Shown: positions 14,984-23,842, counted from the stretch's first letter. The stretch is DNA of 56,043 nucleotides from an uncultured Oscillibacter sp. (GCA_910586735.1 CAJUJW010000011.1:1-56043), one strand, 5' to 3'. Numbers and translations are program-made. Notes: generated by a model from the sequence alone, not told the origin.

Positions 14984-16696
14984 TTAGGCTCCCTCATCCT
15001 GCAAGGCGTCGTAGCCCTGCTCGCCGGTGCGGACCTTCACCACGTTCTCCACGTTGTAAACGAAGATTTTCCCATCACCGTAGGCCCCGGTGTACAGCAC
15101 CTTCCGGGCGGTGTCCACCACCAGGCTCACCGGCACCTTGCTGACCACAATAGAAACCTGGATGCTGGGCAGCATGGTGGCCTCCACCTTGGCCCCCCGG
15201 AAATAGCCCTCGGTCTTGCCCCGCTGCTCTCCGCAGCCCATGACGTTGAAGGCCGTCATGCCCGTAATTCCGATGTTGAACATGGCCCGTTTCAGGGCGT
15301 CGAAGCGCTCCATCTTGCAGAGGATATCTACCCGAGTCATCTTCACGCCGCCCACAGGGGCCGCCTCGGCGGAGACGGGGGGAACCGCCTCCACAGGGAC
15401 CGCCTCCTGGACGGAGACAGCGGGCGCGGCGGGGATGGGCAGCCCGTCCGGCGTGTCATCGTAGACGAAGGCGAAGCCGCCGTAGGCGGAGGGCAGGCCG
15501 TGCTCGGTGATGTCCAGGCCCTTCAGCTCCTCCTCCTGGGAGACCCGGAGGCCGATGGTGTGCTTGATGACCTGGAAGACCACCGTAATCATCACCGCCG
15601 CCCAGAGGGCCGTAACGGCCACGCCCAGGCACTGGACCAGCAGGAAATGGGCCCCGTGGCCGTAGAGCAGGCCCTCACTGGTGGAGAAGAGGCCCGTCAG
15701 GATAGTCCCGGTAGCACCGCAGACGCCGTGGACGGAGATTGCGCCTACCGGGTCGTCGATTTTCAAAACGGTGTCAAAGAAGTTTACGGAGATGGGCAAC
15801 AGCAGTCCGGCGATGATACCGATGGCCGCAGCCCCCGCCGGGGACACCACGTCGCAGCCCGCCGTAATGGCCACCAGGCCCGCCAGGGCGGCGTTGAGGG
15901 TCATGCCCACGTCGGGCTTCTTATAGCGAATCCAGGTGTAGACCATGGTGACCACGCTGGCCACCGCCGGGGCCATGTTGGTGGTGACGAAGATCAGCCC
16001 CGCGCTGACAATGGTGTCGTCTCCCTCCATGCCCACGGTGGAACAGCCGTTGAAGCCGAACCAGCAGAACCAGAGGATGAACACGCCCAGGGCCCCAAGA
16101 GACAGGCTGTGGCCCAGGATGGCCCTGGGCTTTCCCTCATCGTCGTACTTGCCGATCCGGGGGCCCAGGATGGCCGCGCCGATACAGGCGCAGACGCCGC
16201 CCACCATGTGAACCGCCGTGGACCCGGCGAAGTCGTGGAACCCCATCTGGGCCAGCCAGCCGCCGCCCCAGATCCAGTGGCCGGAGACGGGGTAGATAAA
16301 GGCGGAGATGCAGAAGGAGTACAGGCAGTAGGAGATGAACTTGGTCCGCTCCGCCATGGAGCCGGAGACGATGGTGGCGGAGGTGGCGCAGAAGACCGTC
16401 TGGAAAATGAGGTACGCAAACAGGGGCACCCCGGCGGGGAGGATGGCGGAGTAATCCCCCCGGACGAAGGGGTCCAGCCCCCCGACGATGGCCCCGGACC
16501 CGGCGAACATGAGGCCGAAGCCCAGAATCCAGTAGGTGGGCGTGCCGATGCAGAAGTCCATGAGATTCTTCATCAGGATGTTTCCCGTGTTCTTGGCTCT
16601 GGTGAAGCCCGCCTCGCACATGGCGAAGCCCGCCTGCATCAGGAAGACCAGGGCCGCTCCCAGCAGGACCCAGATGGTGTTGACAGATGAATACAT
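14984..16696 (-). CDS. amt: Ammonium transporter fused to a PII domain (570 aa)
   Basis: The ATG at 16696 follows TAGGAGGG. Residues 1-405 are an Amt/Mep channel with eleven membrane segments: LMQAGFAMCEAGF at the start, DFAGSTAVHMVGGVCA with the first pore histidine, and VHGVCGATGTIL with the second. A linker rich in Pro, Ala and Val follows. The last 115 residues or so are a PII (GlnB/GlnK) domain (KMTRVDILCKMERFDALKRA, GKTEGYFRGAKVEAT, GKIFVYNVENVVKVRTGE). PII normally plugs Amt when nitrogen is sufficient, and the fusion builds this in. The T-loop lacks the usual uridylylated tyrosine context. An intrinsic terminator lies just before the ribosome site. Confidence 0.92.
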   Translation of the reverse strand: MYSSVNTIWVLLGAALVFLMQAGFAMCEAGFTRAKNTGNILMKNLMDFCIGTPTYWILGFGLMFAGSGAIVGGLDPFVRGDYSAILPAGVPLFAYLIFQTVFCATSATIVSGSMAERTKFISYCLYSFCISAFIYPVSGHWIWGGGWLAQMGFHDFAGSTAVHMVGGVCACIGAAILGPRIGKYDDEGKPRAILGHSLSLGALGVFILWFCWFGFNGCSTVGMEGDDTIVSAGLIFVTTNMAPAVASVVTMVYTWIRYKKPDVGMTLNAALAGLVAITAGCDVVSPAGAAAIGIIAGLLLPISVNFFDTVLKIDDPVGAISVHGVCGATGTILTGLFSTSEGLLYGHGAHFLLVQCLGVAVTALWAAVMITVVFQVIKHTIGLRVSQEEELKGLDITEHGLPSAYGGFAFVYDDTPDGLPIPAAPAVSVQEAVPVEAVPPVSAEAAPVGGVKMTRVDILCKMERFDALKRAMFNIGITGMTAFNVMGCGEQRGKTEGYFRGAKVEATMLPSIQVSIVVSKVPVSLVVDTARKVLYTGAYGDGKIFVYNVENVVKVRTGEQGYDALQDEGA

Positions 16697-16715
16697 AGTT
16701 TTCCCTCCTAATAAA

Positions 16716-16765
16716 AAGGGCAAGGGCGTCCGGGAGCCTTACGCTCTCAGGACGCCCTTGCCCTT
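16716..16765 (-). terminator. Intrinsic terminator in the amt leader (attenuator)
   Basis: On the minus strand a perfect 16-bp stem (AAGGGCAAGGGCGTCC with its complement) is followed by TTTTTATT and only then by the amt AGGAGG. It lies about 20 bases before the start codon, so transcription must pass a terminator to reach amt. The adjacent ANTAR gene is a candidate antiterminator. Confidence 0.75.
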
Positions 16766-16889
16766 GCGATAGTCTCACTTTACCACGGCGGCGGCGGAAC
16801 CGTCAATGGAGGGATTGCCAAGATATTGGACGGGGATGTCAAAAAATTTCTACGAAATCACACAACATACGCAGAGAGCAGACATCGTG

Positions 16890-17420
16890 TCACATGCCGT
16901 AGCTCTCGATGATCCGCCGGGCGGCCTCCTCCAGCTTCATCCCGCCGTCCATGGCCCGGCGGCGGAGGAAGCGGTGGGCATCCTCCTCGCTCATGCGGTT
17001 CACGTCCATAAGAAGCGCCTTGGCCCGGCGGATGAGGGCCTGGTCCGCCTCGTTTCTCCGGGAGGCGGGCCGGGGAGCCGGGGCCCGGTCCAGCAGCAAG
17101 CGCAGGGTGGCGGCGAACTCCGGCGGGGAGACGGGGACCGCCAGCTTGTAAAGGTTCTCCCCGCCGCAGAGCTCCAGGCAGGCCGCCTGGGCCGCCACCA
17201 GCACCAGGGCCAGGCCCCGCAGGTCCTCTGCCAGGGCGTTGGCGGTCATGTCGCTGAGGTAAAAGCCGCAGATCACCACCCCGCCGCCCAGGCGGCGGAC
17301 GGCCCGCAGAGCCTCCGCGCCCCCGGCGCAGGGGACGCCCTCCCGGCCCTCCAGGGCCAGAAGGCGCAGAATCCTTCTCCGGGTCTCCTCCCCCCGAAAG
17401 GCCACAATGATCCGGTCCAT
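16890..17420 (-). CDS. ANTAR-domain antiterminator of the nitrogen locus (176 aa)
   Basis: The ATG at 17420 shares one base with the glnA stop (TGATG), so it is coupled to glnA. Residues 1-115 resemble a degenerate receiver domain (MDRIIVAFRGEETRRRILRL, GGVVICGFYLSD) without a clear phosphorylation aspartate. Residues 118-176 are an ANTAR RNA-binding domain (ALIRRAKALLMDVNRMSEED, GGMKLEEAARRII). NasT-like ANTAR proteins bind paired hairpins in leader RNAs and stop terminators from forming. Here leader terminators precede both glnA and amt. Confidence 0.85.
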   Translation of the reverse strand: MDRIIVAFRGEETRRRILRLLALEGREGVPCAGGAEALRAVRRLGGGVVICGFYLSDMTANALAEDLRGLALVLVAAQAACLELCGGENLYKLAVPVSPPEFAATLRLLLDRAPAPRPASRRNEADQALIRRAKALLMDVNRMSEEDAHRFLRRRAMDGGMKLEEAARRIIESYGM

Positions 17421-18736
17421 CAATAGGCCGTGAGATACCGGTCCAGCTCCCACTGGGTCACCTGGGTCCGGTACGCCTCCCACTCCCGCCGCTTGCCCTC
17501 CAGATACCGCCCCGCGCAGGGGCCCAGGGCCTCCAGCGCCACCGGGTCCCTTTCCAGGGCGGACAGCGCCTCGTCCAGGGAGGCGGGGAGGCTCCTCACG
17601 CCCCGCTTTGCCAGGTCCTCCGGGGACATGGCGGAGAGATTCTCCGTCACCGCCGGGGGCGGGTCCAGCCGCCGCTCCACGCCGTCCAGCCCGGCGGCCA
17701 GGCACACGGCGAAGGCCAGGTAGGGGTTGCAGGCGGGGTCCGGGCTTCGCAGCTCCAGCCGGGCCCCCCGGTGGGAGGGCACCCGGACCAGGGCCGAGCG
17801 GTTGGCGGCGGACCAGGCGGCGTGACAGGGGGCCTCGTAGCCGGGCACCAGGCGCTTATAGGAGTTCACCAGGGGGTTTGTCACGGCGCAGAAGCCGGAG
17901 GCGTGGTCCAGCAGTCCGGCCAGGAACTGCCGGGCCAGGAGGGACAGGCCGTCCGGGGCGGCCTCGTCGGAGAAGAGGTTCCGCCCGTCCTGGGAGAGGG
18001 ACATGTTGACGTGCATCCCGCTGCCGGGGACGCCGGGGATGGGCTTGGGCATGAAGGTGGCGTGGAGGCCGCTCCTCTGGGCCAGGGTCTTCACCGCCAG
18101 CTTGCCGGTCATGATGCTGTCCGCCGCGGTGAGGGCGTCCGCGTATTTCAGGTCAATCTCGTGCTGCCCGGCGGCGGCCTCGTGGTGGCTGGCCTCCACC
18201 TCAACGCCCATGTCCTCCAGGGCCAGGGCCACCTCCCGGCGGACGCCCTCCCCGTGGTCCAGGGGGCCCAGGTCGAAGTAGCCCGCCTGGTCGGAGGTCC
18301 GGGTGGTGGGCTTGCCGTTTTCGTCCGCCTGGAAGAGGAAGAACTCCAGCTCGGCCCCCACCTGAAAGACCCGGTTTCCGGCCTGGGCCAGGACACGCTT
18401 CAAAATGTTCCGGGGGTCCCCGGCGAAGGGGGTCCCGTCAGGCTCATAGACATCGCAGATCAGCCGGGCTACCTTGCCCAGCTGGGGCCGCCAGGGCAGG
18501 ATGGCGAAGGTGTCCAGATCCGGCCGGAGGCACTGGTCCGACTCCTCCACCCGGACGAAGCCGTGGATGGAGCTGCCGTCCAGCATGACCTCCCCGTCCA
18601 GGGCCCGTTCCGCCTGGGAAGCGGTGACGGCCACGTTTTTCAGCTGCCCGAAGAGGTCCGTGAACTGCATGCGGATGAATTCGACGCCCTCGTCTTCAAT
18701 CAGGCGGAGGATGTCCTCCCGGCTGTATGTACCCAT
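17420..18736 (-). CDS. glnA: Glutamine synthetase, type I (438 aa)
   Basis: Makes glutamine from glutamate, ammonia and ATP. The beta-grasp N-terminus (GVEFIRMQFTDLFGQLKNV) and LDGSSIHGF are followed by the catalytic domain. That domain shows the metal/ATP motifs GAELEFFLF, AAAGQHEIDLKYADAL, FMPKPIPGVPGSGMHVNMSL, NSYKRLVPGYEAP and RLELRSPDPACNPYLAFAV. Length and lack of the adenylylation segment fit the GSI-alpha form of Firmicutes, which is usually feedback-inhibited. It is first in a nitrogen unit with the ANTAR gene and amt, behind a strong promoter and a leader terminator. Confidence 0.95.
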   Translation of the reverse strand: MGTYSREDILRLIEDEGVEFIRMQFTDLFGQLKNVAVTASQAERALDGEVMLDGSSIHGFVRVEESDQCLRPDLDTFAILPWRPQLGKVARLICDVYEPDGTPFAGDPRNILKRVLAQAGNRVFQVGAELEFFLFQADENGKPTTRTSDQAGYFDLGPLDHGEGVRREVALALEDMGVEVEASHHEAAAGQHEIDLKYADALTAADSIMTGKLAVKTLAQRSGLHATFMPKPIPGVPGSGMHVNMSLSQDGRNLFSDEAAPDGLSLLARQFLAGLLDHASGFCAVTNPLVNSYKRLVPGYEAPCHAAWSAANRSALVRVPSHRGARLELRSPDPACNPYLAFAVCLAAGLDGVERRLDPPPAVTENLSAMSPEDLAKRGVRSLPASLDEALSALERDPVALEALGPCAGRYLEGKRREWEAYRTQVTQWELDRYLTAY

Positions 18737-18775
18737 AGCGCGCTCCTTTCGGCCCGTGGGCCGGTTTTTTAATAA

Positions 18776-18818
18776 GAAAAAAGAGCAGGGGAAGCCCCGG
18801 AGGGGGCGCCCTTGCTCT
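18776..18818 (-). terminator. Intrinsic terminator in the glnA leader (attenuator)
   Basis: On the minus strand AGAGCAAGGGCGCCCC pairs with GGGGCTTCCCCTGCTCT and is followed by TTTTTTC. It begins only a few bases after the predicted start of transcription and 40 bases before the glnA start codon. A second small hairpin (CGGCCC/GGGCCG) lies next to the ribosome site. Confidence 0.75.
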
Positions 18819-18828
18819 CTCTGGGTTG

Positions 18829-18858
18829 ATTATAGGGGAAAGGGCGGGGCGCTGTCAA
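18829..18858 (-). promoter_or_regulatory. Sigma-A promoter of glnA
   Basis: On the minus strand TTGACA (18858-18853), 18 bp, TATAAT (18834-18829): both hexamers are perfect. Confidence 0.85.
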
Positions 18859-18982
18859 TGGGGCGGGGGAGATTTTGGAAAAAGCGCCAGGGACAGCCGC
18901 CGCCGGAAAGGGGATTCCGGCGGAAACGCACAGGGGGACACCGCCCGCATCCCCCCACCCCCGAAAATATGGCCCGTATTTC

Positions 18983-19011
18983 TTGACATCATAGGCAAAA
19001 TATACTATTGT
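18983..19011 (+). promoter_or_regulatory. Possible sigma-A promoter of the hybrid kinase cluster
   Basis: TTGACA (18983-18988), 17 bp, TATTGT (19006-19011) in a locally AT-rich stretch 65 bases before the kinase start. The -10 is imperfect. Confidence 0.4.
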
Positions 19012-19076
19012 TAATAACGTCGGAACGCGCTCCTTCCCGGGGGTATCGCCGGCGAATTCGGGCAGGTGAGGAAATA

Positions 19077-21929
19077 ATGGAAAACTTTGTCATCGCACTG
19101 GCTTGCTTCGGCATATGCCTGATCTTCGTGGCCCTGGCGCTTTTGGTCAACGGGTCCGGGGCCCAGGAGCAGAAGCTGCTGATTTTCATCATGTGCGGCA
19201 CGCTGGTGCAGAACGTGGGCTATCTGCTGGAGGTCGCCGCGCCCGCCCTGGAGGCCGCCGTGACGGCGGTGACGGTGGAAAACGTGGGGTCCGCTTTCGT
19301 GCCCCTGTGCTACTGCTGGTTTACCTACGCCTACTGCTACGCGGCCCCGCCCAAAAAGCTGCTGGGCGTCCTGGGCGCTATCAACTTCATGGTGCTGCCC
19401 ACGGTGTTTTTCAACTGGAACGGCCTGTTCTACCGGAGCTTTCAGTGGCTGTCCACCGAGAGCGGCTTCCACTACATCAGCATCGAGTACGGTCCCCTGT
19501 ACGCCCTCTTCATGGTCACCCGCATCGGCATTCCCTACATCCTGTGCATCTACACCCTGCTGCGGGCCATCCGCCTCCGGTTGGACCAGCGGCTCAACCG
19601 CCAGTACAAGACCATCCTCTTCATCTCCACCATGCCCATCATCATGCTGGTGGCTTATGTGTGCAAGCTCACCAAGGTATTCGACCTGACCCCCGTGACC
19701 CTGGCCTTCTCCATGTCCCTGGTGGTCATCGTGGTGTGGAGCCGCCGGAACTACGACTTCCGCCGCCTGGCGGCGGAGAAGGTGCTGGAGAGCCTGGGGG
19801 ACGGCGTCATCGCCCTGGACAACCACGACCGGCTTATCAGCTACAACCGGGCCGCCGCCCTCATCTTTGTCAATCTGCCCTCCCACAAGCTGGGGGAGGA
19901 CATCCGGGTGGTGGAGGACTTCCGGGAGGAGATGCTCAACGAAAACGTCCCCTGGAGCTTCTCCATCAACGGGCAGCACTACGAGTGCCACAGCAAACAG
20001 ATCGTGGATGAAAACGGCCGGAAGCAGGGCTGCGTCATCCTGATTCTGGACATGACGGATATCAAAGCCTACATCAACGAAATCAAGCGGGTGCGGCAGC
20101 AGGCGGAAAAGGCCAACATCGCCAAAAGCGAGTTCCTGGCCAACATGTCCCACGAAATCCGCACCCCCATGAACGCCATCATAGGACTGAACGACATCAT
20201 CATGGAGGAGACCGGAGACCCCTCCATATATTCCCACGCCAAGGACGTGCAGTCCGCGGCCAAAAACCTCCTGGCCATCATCAACGACATCCTGGACCTG
20301 TCCAAGGTGGAGGCGGGCAAGATGGAGCTGGTGTGCGCCGACTACCACCTGAAAACCGTGGTGGACGAGGTGGTGGGCATGATGGACCTGGCCGCCTCCA
20401 AGCGGGGGCTGGTCATGAAGTACGAGTGCGACAGCGCCCTCCCCTGCCGGTACAACGGAGACGAGGGGCGGATCAAGCAAATCCTCATCAACATCCTGAA
20501 CAACGCCATCAAGTTCACAAAAGAGGGCTATGTGCGGGCCTGCGTCACCGGCCGGCCCGGGGAACAGGAGGACGTGGAGCTCATCACCTTCCGGGTGGAG
20601 GACACCGGCTGCGGCATCCGGGAGGAGGACCTGGGAAAGATTTTCGAGGACTTCCGCCAGGTGGACGCCAAGCGGAACCGCAGTGTGGAGGGCACCGGCC
20701 TGGGCCTGGCCATCGTCAGGCACCTGGTGGAGCTGATGGGCGGCACCATCGGCGTAGAGAGCGTCTACGGGGAGGGGACCGTGGTCTCCTTCACCATTCC
20801 CCAGAAGATTGTGGACCGGCGGTCCATCGCGGAAGTGCCGGAGATTCCCCCCTCGGAAATGGAGCGGGGGGAGACCTTCACCGCCCCCGGCGTGAAGGTC
20901 CTCCTGGTGGACGACAACCTCATCAACCGCCGGGTGGCCCGGGGCTTTTTGAAGAACTACGCCTTCGACCTCACCGAGGCCGAGAGCGGGCCGGAGGCCA
21001 TCGAGCTGGTGCGCCAAAACCGGTACGACATCATCTTCATGGACCACATGATGCCCGTCATGGACGGCATTGAGGCGGCGGAAATCATCCGCCGGGACTG
21101 CGGGGAAAACGGCGCCGCCCCCGCCATCATCGCCCTGACGGCCAACGCCATGTCGGGCATGCGGGAGCGCTTCCTGGAAAAGGGCTTCCAGGACTTCATC
21201 GCCAAGCCCCTGGACCGGAAGGAGCTGGGCCGCCTCCTGGCCCGCTGGGTGCCGGAGGACCGCCGGGAGGCCGCCGTTCAGGAGGAGGCGCCCGCCGCCC
21301 CGGACCTGAGCGCGTTTCAGATTCCAGGGATTGACATCGCCGCCGCGTCCCGTTATTATGTTGGCGGCGAGGAGGGCTTCGCCGAGCTGCTGGAGCTCTA
21401 CCACATGGACGGGCAGCGGAAGAAGGCGCTTTTGCGGGAGCTGGCCGAAAGCGACATCGCCCGCTACCAGGTGGAGGTACACGGGCTGAAAAGCGCCTCC
21501 GCCAACATCGGGGCCATGGACGTTTCCAACATGGCCCGGGCCCAGGAAAACGCCGCCGCCAAGGGCGACACGGATTTCATCGCCCGGCAGTTCCCCGTAC
21601 TGATGGAGCGCTACGAGGCCCTTTTGGAGGACATCGGCCGGCTGCTGGAAAAGCGGCGGCAGGGCATACCCCAGGCGGAAAAGCTGCCGCCCCTGCCCCC
21701 GGAGGACCTGCGGGAGCGGGTGGGCGCGGCCCTGGAGGAGCTGGAGCACTTCCGCTCCAGGGAGTGCGCCGGAATCGTGGAGGAGCTCCTCTCCCACCAG
21801 CTGCCCCAGGAGGCGGCGGACGGCCTGGCGGAAATCCAGGGACAGCTGAAGCTGTATGAGGATGACAACGCGGAAGCCCTGTTGAACCAGCTTCTGAGCA
21901 AACTTGAAAAGGAGACGGGAAGCACATGA
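19077..21929 (+). CDS. 7TM-PAS hybrid histidine kinase with receiver and Hpt domains (950 aa)
   Basis: The ATG at 19077 follows GAGG. Residues 1-220 hold seven hydrophobic segments (a kinase 7TM sensor). A PAS-like domain follows (about 225-335: LGDGVIALDNHDRLISYNRA). HisKA has H359 (NMSHEIRTPMNAIIGL). The ATPase domain shows NILNNAIKFTKEG, VEDTGCGIREEDLG and GTGLGLAIV. The receiver domain (about 605-730) has D656 (IIFMDHMMPVMDG). The Hpt domain has H802 (VHGLKSASANIG), then a coiled tail. This allows an H-D-H relay to the separate receiver proteins that follow. The signal is unknown. Confidence 0.9.
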   Translation: MENFVIALACFGICLIFVALALLVNGSGAQEQKLLIFIMCGTLVQNVGYLLEVAAPALEAAVTAVTVENVGSAFVPLCYCWFTYAYCYAAPPKKLLGVLGAINFMVLPTVFFNWNGLFYRSFQWLSTESGFHYISIEYGPLYALFMVTRIGIPYILCIYTLLRAIRLRLDQRLNRQYKTILFISTMPIIMLVAYVCKLTKVFDLTPVTLAFSMSLVVIVVWSRRNYDFRRLAAEKVLESLGDGVIALDNHDRLISYNRAAALIFVNLPSHKLGEDIRVVEDFREEMLNENVPWSFSINGQHYECHSKQIVDENGRKQGCVILILDMTDIKAYINEIKRVRQQAEKANIAKSEFLANMSHEIRTPMNAIIGLNDIIMEETGDPSIYSHAKDVQSAAKNLLAIINDILDLSKVEAGKMELVCADYHLKTVVDEVVGMMDLAASKRGLVMKYECDSALPCRYNGDEGRIKQILINILNNAIKFTKEGYVRACVTGRPGEQEDVELITFRVEDTGCGIREEDLGKIFEDFRQVDAKRNRSVEGTGLGLAIVRHLVELMGGTIGVESVYGEGTVVSFTIPQKIVDRRSIAEVPEIPPSEMERGETFTAPGVKVLLVDDNLINRRVARGFLKNYAFDLTEAESGPEAIELVRQNRYDIIFMDHMMPVMDGIEAAEIIRRDCGENGAAPAIIALTANAMSGMRERFLEKGFQDFIAKPLDRKELGRLLARWVPEDRREAAVQEEAPAAPDLSAFQIPGIDIAAASRYYVGGEEGFAELLELYHMDGQRKKALLRELAESDIARYQVEVHGLKSASANIGAMDVSNMARAQENAAAKGDTDFIARQFPVLMERYEALLEDIGRLLEKRRQGIPQAEKLPPLPPEDLRERVGAALEELEHFRSRECAGIVEELLSHQLPQEAADGLAEIQGQLKLYEDDNAEALLNQLLSKLEKETGST

Positions 21930-22339
21930 CTCAAGTGAAAAGAAGAGGCTACAGAAAGCGCATCCTGGCGGTGGACGACGCGGCCACCATATTGTTGCGG
22001 ATTACGGACGCCCTGGAGAAATATTACGATGTGATCACCGTGAACTCCGGCGCCAGGGCCCTGCGCTTTCTGGAGCAGGAGAAGCCCGATCTGATTCTGC
22101 TGGACATCCGCATGGTGCCCAAGGACGGCTTTGAGACCCTGCGGGAGATCCGCGCCATGGAGGACCGGGCCGACATTCCCGTGATTATGCTGACGGGCAT
22201 GGAGGACAGAAAGTCCGTCATGGAGGGCATCAAGCTGGGCATCTGCGACTACGTGCTCAAGCCCTTCGCCCCCGACGACCTGCTGGAGCGCATCCAGCGG
22301 GTGTTCGACCCCAACAGGCAGAACCCCATCGTTTACTGA
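21926..22339 (+). CDS. Single-domain response regulator (137 aa)
   Basis: The ATG overlaps the kinase stop (ATGA). It is a receiver domain only: D17/D18 (ILAVDDAATILLRIT), D60 (DLILLDIRMVPKDG), T88 region (VIMLTGMEDRK) and K109 region (YVLKPFAPDDLLERI). There is no output domain, so it works through partners. It probably takes phosphate from the hybrid kinase Hpt. Confidence 0.88.
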   Translation: MTQVKRRGYRKRILAVDDAATILLRITDALEKYYDVITVNSGARALRFLEQEKPDLILLDIRMVPKDGFETLREIRAMEDRADIPVIMLTGMEDRKSVMEGIKLGICDYVLKPFAPDDLLERIQRVFDPNRQNPIVY

Positions 22340-22359
22340 GCCGGGGAGGTGTGCAGCCG

Positions 22360-22860
22360 ATGAATACCGCCGCAACAAAACAGGAGCTGGAGCGGATACT
22401 GGACCAGGCCCTCCAGGACGTGACTGAGCGGACCGCCGGGGTCCGCCTGCACCAGGGGAACCAGCCCCTGGGAGAGGACCTGTGTACGGTCCACATCACC
22501 TTTGACAAGGGCTTCGGCACCAGCCTGACCCTCTGCGCGGACACCAGCCTTCTGGCCCGCATGGCCCGCAACTCCTTCCACGAGGAGGCGGTGACGCCTG
22601 AGGACGTGGAGGAGTTCAGCAAGGAGTATTTCAACGTGCTCTGCGGCAAAATCGTGGGAGCCATGTTCCAGGCCACCCAGGTCCCGGCCCACTTCGGCGC
22701 GCCGGTGTTTTACCACGGCCGCTATGAGCCGGAGGGCCAGGAGGCCCAGTTCATTCTCACCTACGCTGACGAGCAGAGGGAGGGCGCGCAGCTGATTCAC
22801 CACGTGCCCAGCGCCCATGACGAGGACGTGCCCCGGGCGCGGCCGGATAAGGGGGTATAG
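22360..22860 (+). CDS. CheX/CheC-like protein (166 aa)
   Basis: The ATG at 22360 follows GGGGAGG; an in-frame GTG lies nine bases earlier. The text VHITFDKGFGTSLTLCADTS, MARNSFHEEAVTPEDVEEFS and KEYFNVLCGKIVGAMFQ has the layout of CheX/CheC phosphatases. In that layout an ExxxN-type helix (here EYFNVLCGKI) attacks phospho-CheY. It lies between two receiver genes, so dephosphorylating one of them is the likely job. A CheX-like fold without activity is possible. Confidence 0.65.
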   Translation: MNTAATKQELERILDQALQDVTERTAGVRLHQGNQPLGEDLCTVHITFDKGFGTSLTLCADTSLLARMARNSFHEEAVTPEDVEEFSKEYFNVLCGKIVGAMFQATQVPAHFGAPVFYHGRYEPEGQEAQFILTYADEQREGAQLIHHVPSAHDEDVPRARPDKGV

Positions 22861-22863
22861 CAG

Positions 22864-23226
22864 ATGAGCAAGCGAGTGATGCTGGTGGATGATTCCCGGC
22901 TGGTCCGGGTTCAGATGGAGGACGTTCTGAAGGGGACGGACTATGAGATCGCGGTCCACTGCCGCAGCGGCGAGGAGGCCATCGAGCGCTACGCCGAGGT
23001 GGCGCCCGACCTGGTGACCATGGACATCATCATGGGAGGAATGGACGGGATGGACGCCGCGGAGATCATCTTAAAAAAGAATCCCGACGCGCGGATCGTG
23101 ATGGTCTCCTCCCTGGCCTACGACGACACGTTTGAAAGGGCCAAGGCCATCGGGGCCAAGGGCTTTGTGGATAAGCCCTTTCACCAGGAGCAGCTTTTGA
23201 AGGCGTTCGAGGAGGCTTTGGCATAG
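22864..23226 (+). CDS. CheY-like response regulator (120 aa)
   Basis: Starts three bases after the CheX-like stop. It is a single receiver domain with D9/D10 (VMLVDDSRLVRVQM), D54 (LVTMDIIMGGMDGMD), S83-S84 (IVMVSSLAYDD) and K104 (GFVDKPFHQEQ). Together with the upstream genes it forms a compact phosphorelay. No flagellar or chemotaxis genes are near, so the output is probably not motility. Confidence 0.88.
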   Translation: MSKRVMLVDDSRLVRVQMEDVLKGTDYEIAVHCRSGEEAIERYAEVAPDLVTMDIIMGGMDGMDAAEIILKKNPDARIVMVSSLAYDDTFERAKAIGAKGFVDKPFHQEQLLKAFEEALA

Positions 23227-23262
23227 CCCGAAAACGGGGAACCGCCCCTTGCGACAGATAAA

Positions 23263-23293
23263 AAGAGCCTGCCGGAAAACCCGGCGGGCTCTT
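23263..23293 (+). terminator. Bidirectional terminator
   Basis: AAGAGCCTGCCGG and CCGGCGGGCTCTT pair around AAAAC. It separates the receiver gene from the convergent PilZ gene. Confidence 0.75.
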
Positions 23294-23322
23294 CCTGTAT
23301 CTGTACGCGCCGCAAAAACCGC

Positions 23323-23679
23323 TTACGTCCCGTCGGGGTCCCCGGTCATCAGGCGCACCTGCTTTTGAATCTTGTGGAGCATCTGGGTGCTCAGCCCAAG
23401 GAACTTGATGCCGTGCCGGTAGTCCTGGTCGGAGTGCCGCCGGTTCCACATCACCACGCCCACCACGGGCCGGAGGCCGTTCTCCATCAGGTCCTGGTAG
23501 GTGAACGCCAGGGGCTGGCCCTCCTGGTAGCGGGAGGCGCATTGGATGCAGGCCCCGCTCTCGCTGATATCCACAATCAGGCAGTCCTCCAGATTGGCCG
23601 GGGACGGGCCCTCGTCAAAGTTGTATATCCACGCGTGCTGGTTTATGGTGATGCGGCTGTGCTTCCTGCGCTCCTTCAT
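23323..23679 (-). CDS. PilZ-domain protein (118 aa)
   Basis: A near-complete single PilZ domain. It has the start motif ERRKHSRI with RxxxR-type arginines, the second motif IVDISESGACIQ (D/NxSxxG), then VVMWNRRHSDQDYRHGIKFL. Such proteins bind cyclic di-GMP and change partner activity. The RKHSR pattern is a variant of RxxxR, so binding is likely but not certain. It converges on the phosphorelay genes, which may share a surface or sessility output. Confidence 0.8.
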   Translation of the reverse strand: MKERRKHSRITINQHAWIYNFDEGPSPANLEDCLIVDISESGACIQCASRYQEGQPLAFTYQDLMENGLRPVVGVVMWNRRHSDQDYRHGIKFLGLSTQMLHKIQKQVRLMTGDPDGT

Positions 23680-23842
23680 CGGGCTTGCAGCTCCCCTCTT
23701 TGAAAAGTAATGGGCGGTTCCGGCCCGCCCCCAGGAGAAGGGGGACGGGCGCTGGCTTTATTATATGCGCTTGGCGGGAATCGCGCAAGTCCTTTCTCTG
23801 CGGGAACCGGCACACCGGGGCCCGTTTTTCATATACCGCCCC

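Noticed and set aside
16766..16889. Classic ANTAR paired hexaloop hairpins in the amt leader
   Set aside because: I found small stems (for example CAAT-CCCTCC-ATTG) but not two loops with A at position 1 and G at position 4, so only the terminators are reported.
19011..21797. Open frame of more than 900 codons opposite the hybrid kinase
   Set aside because: The plus strand has clear kinase, receiver and Hpt motifs; the antisense text has no domain and is a codon-bias shadow. The same holds opposite gnpA, amt and metY.
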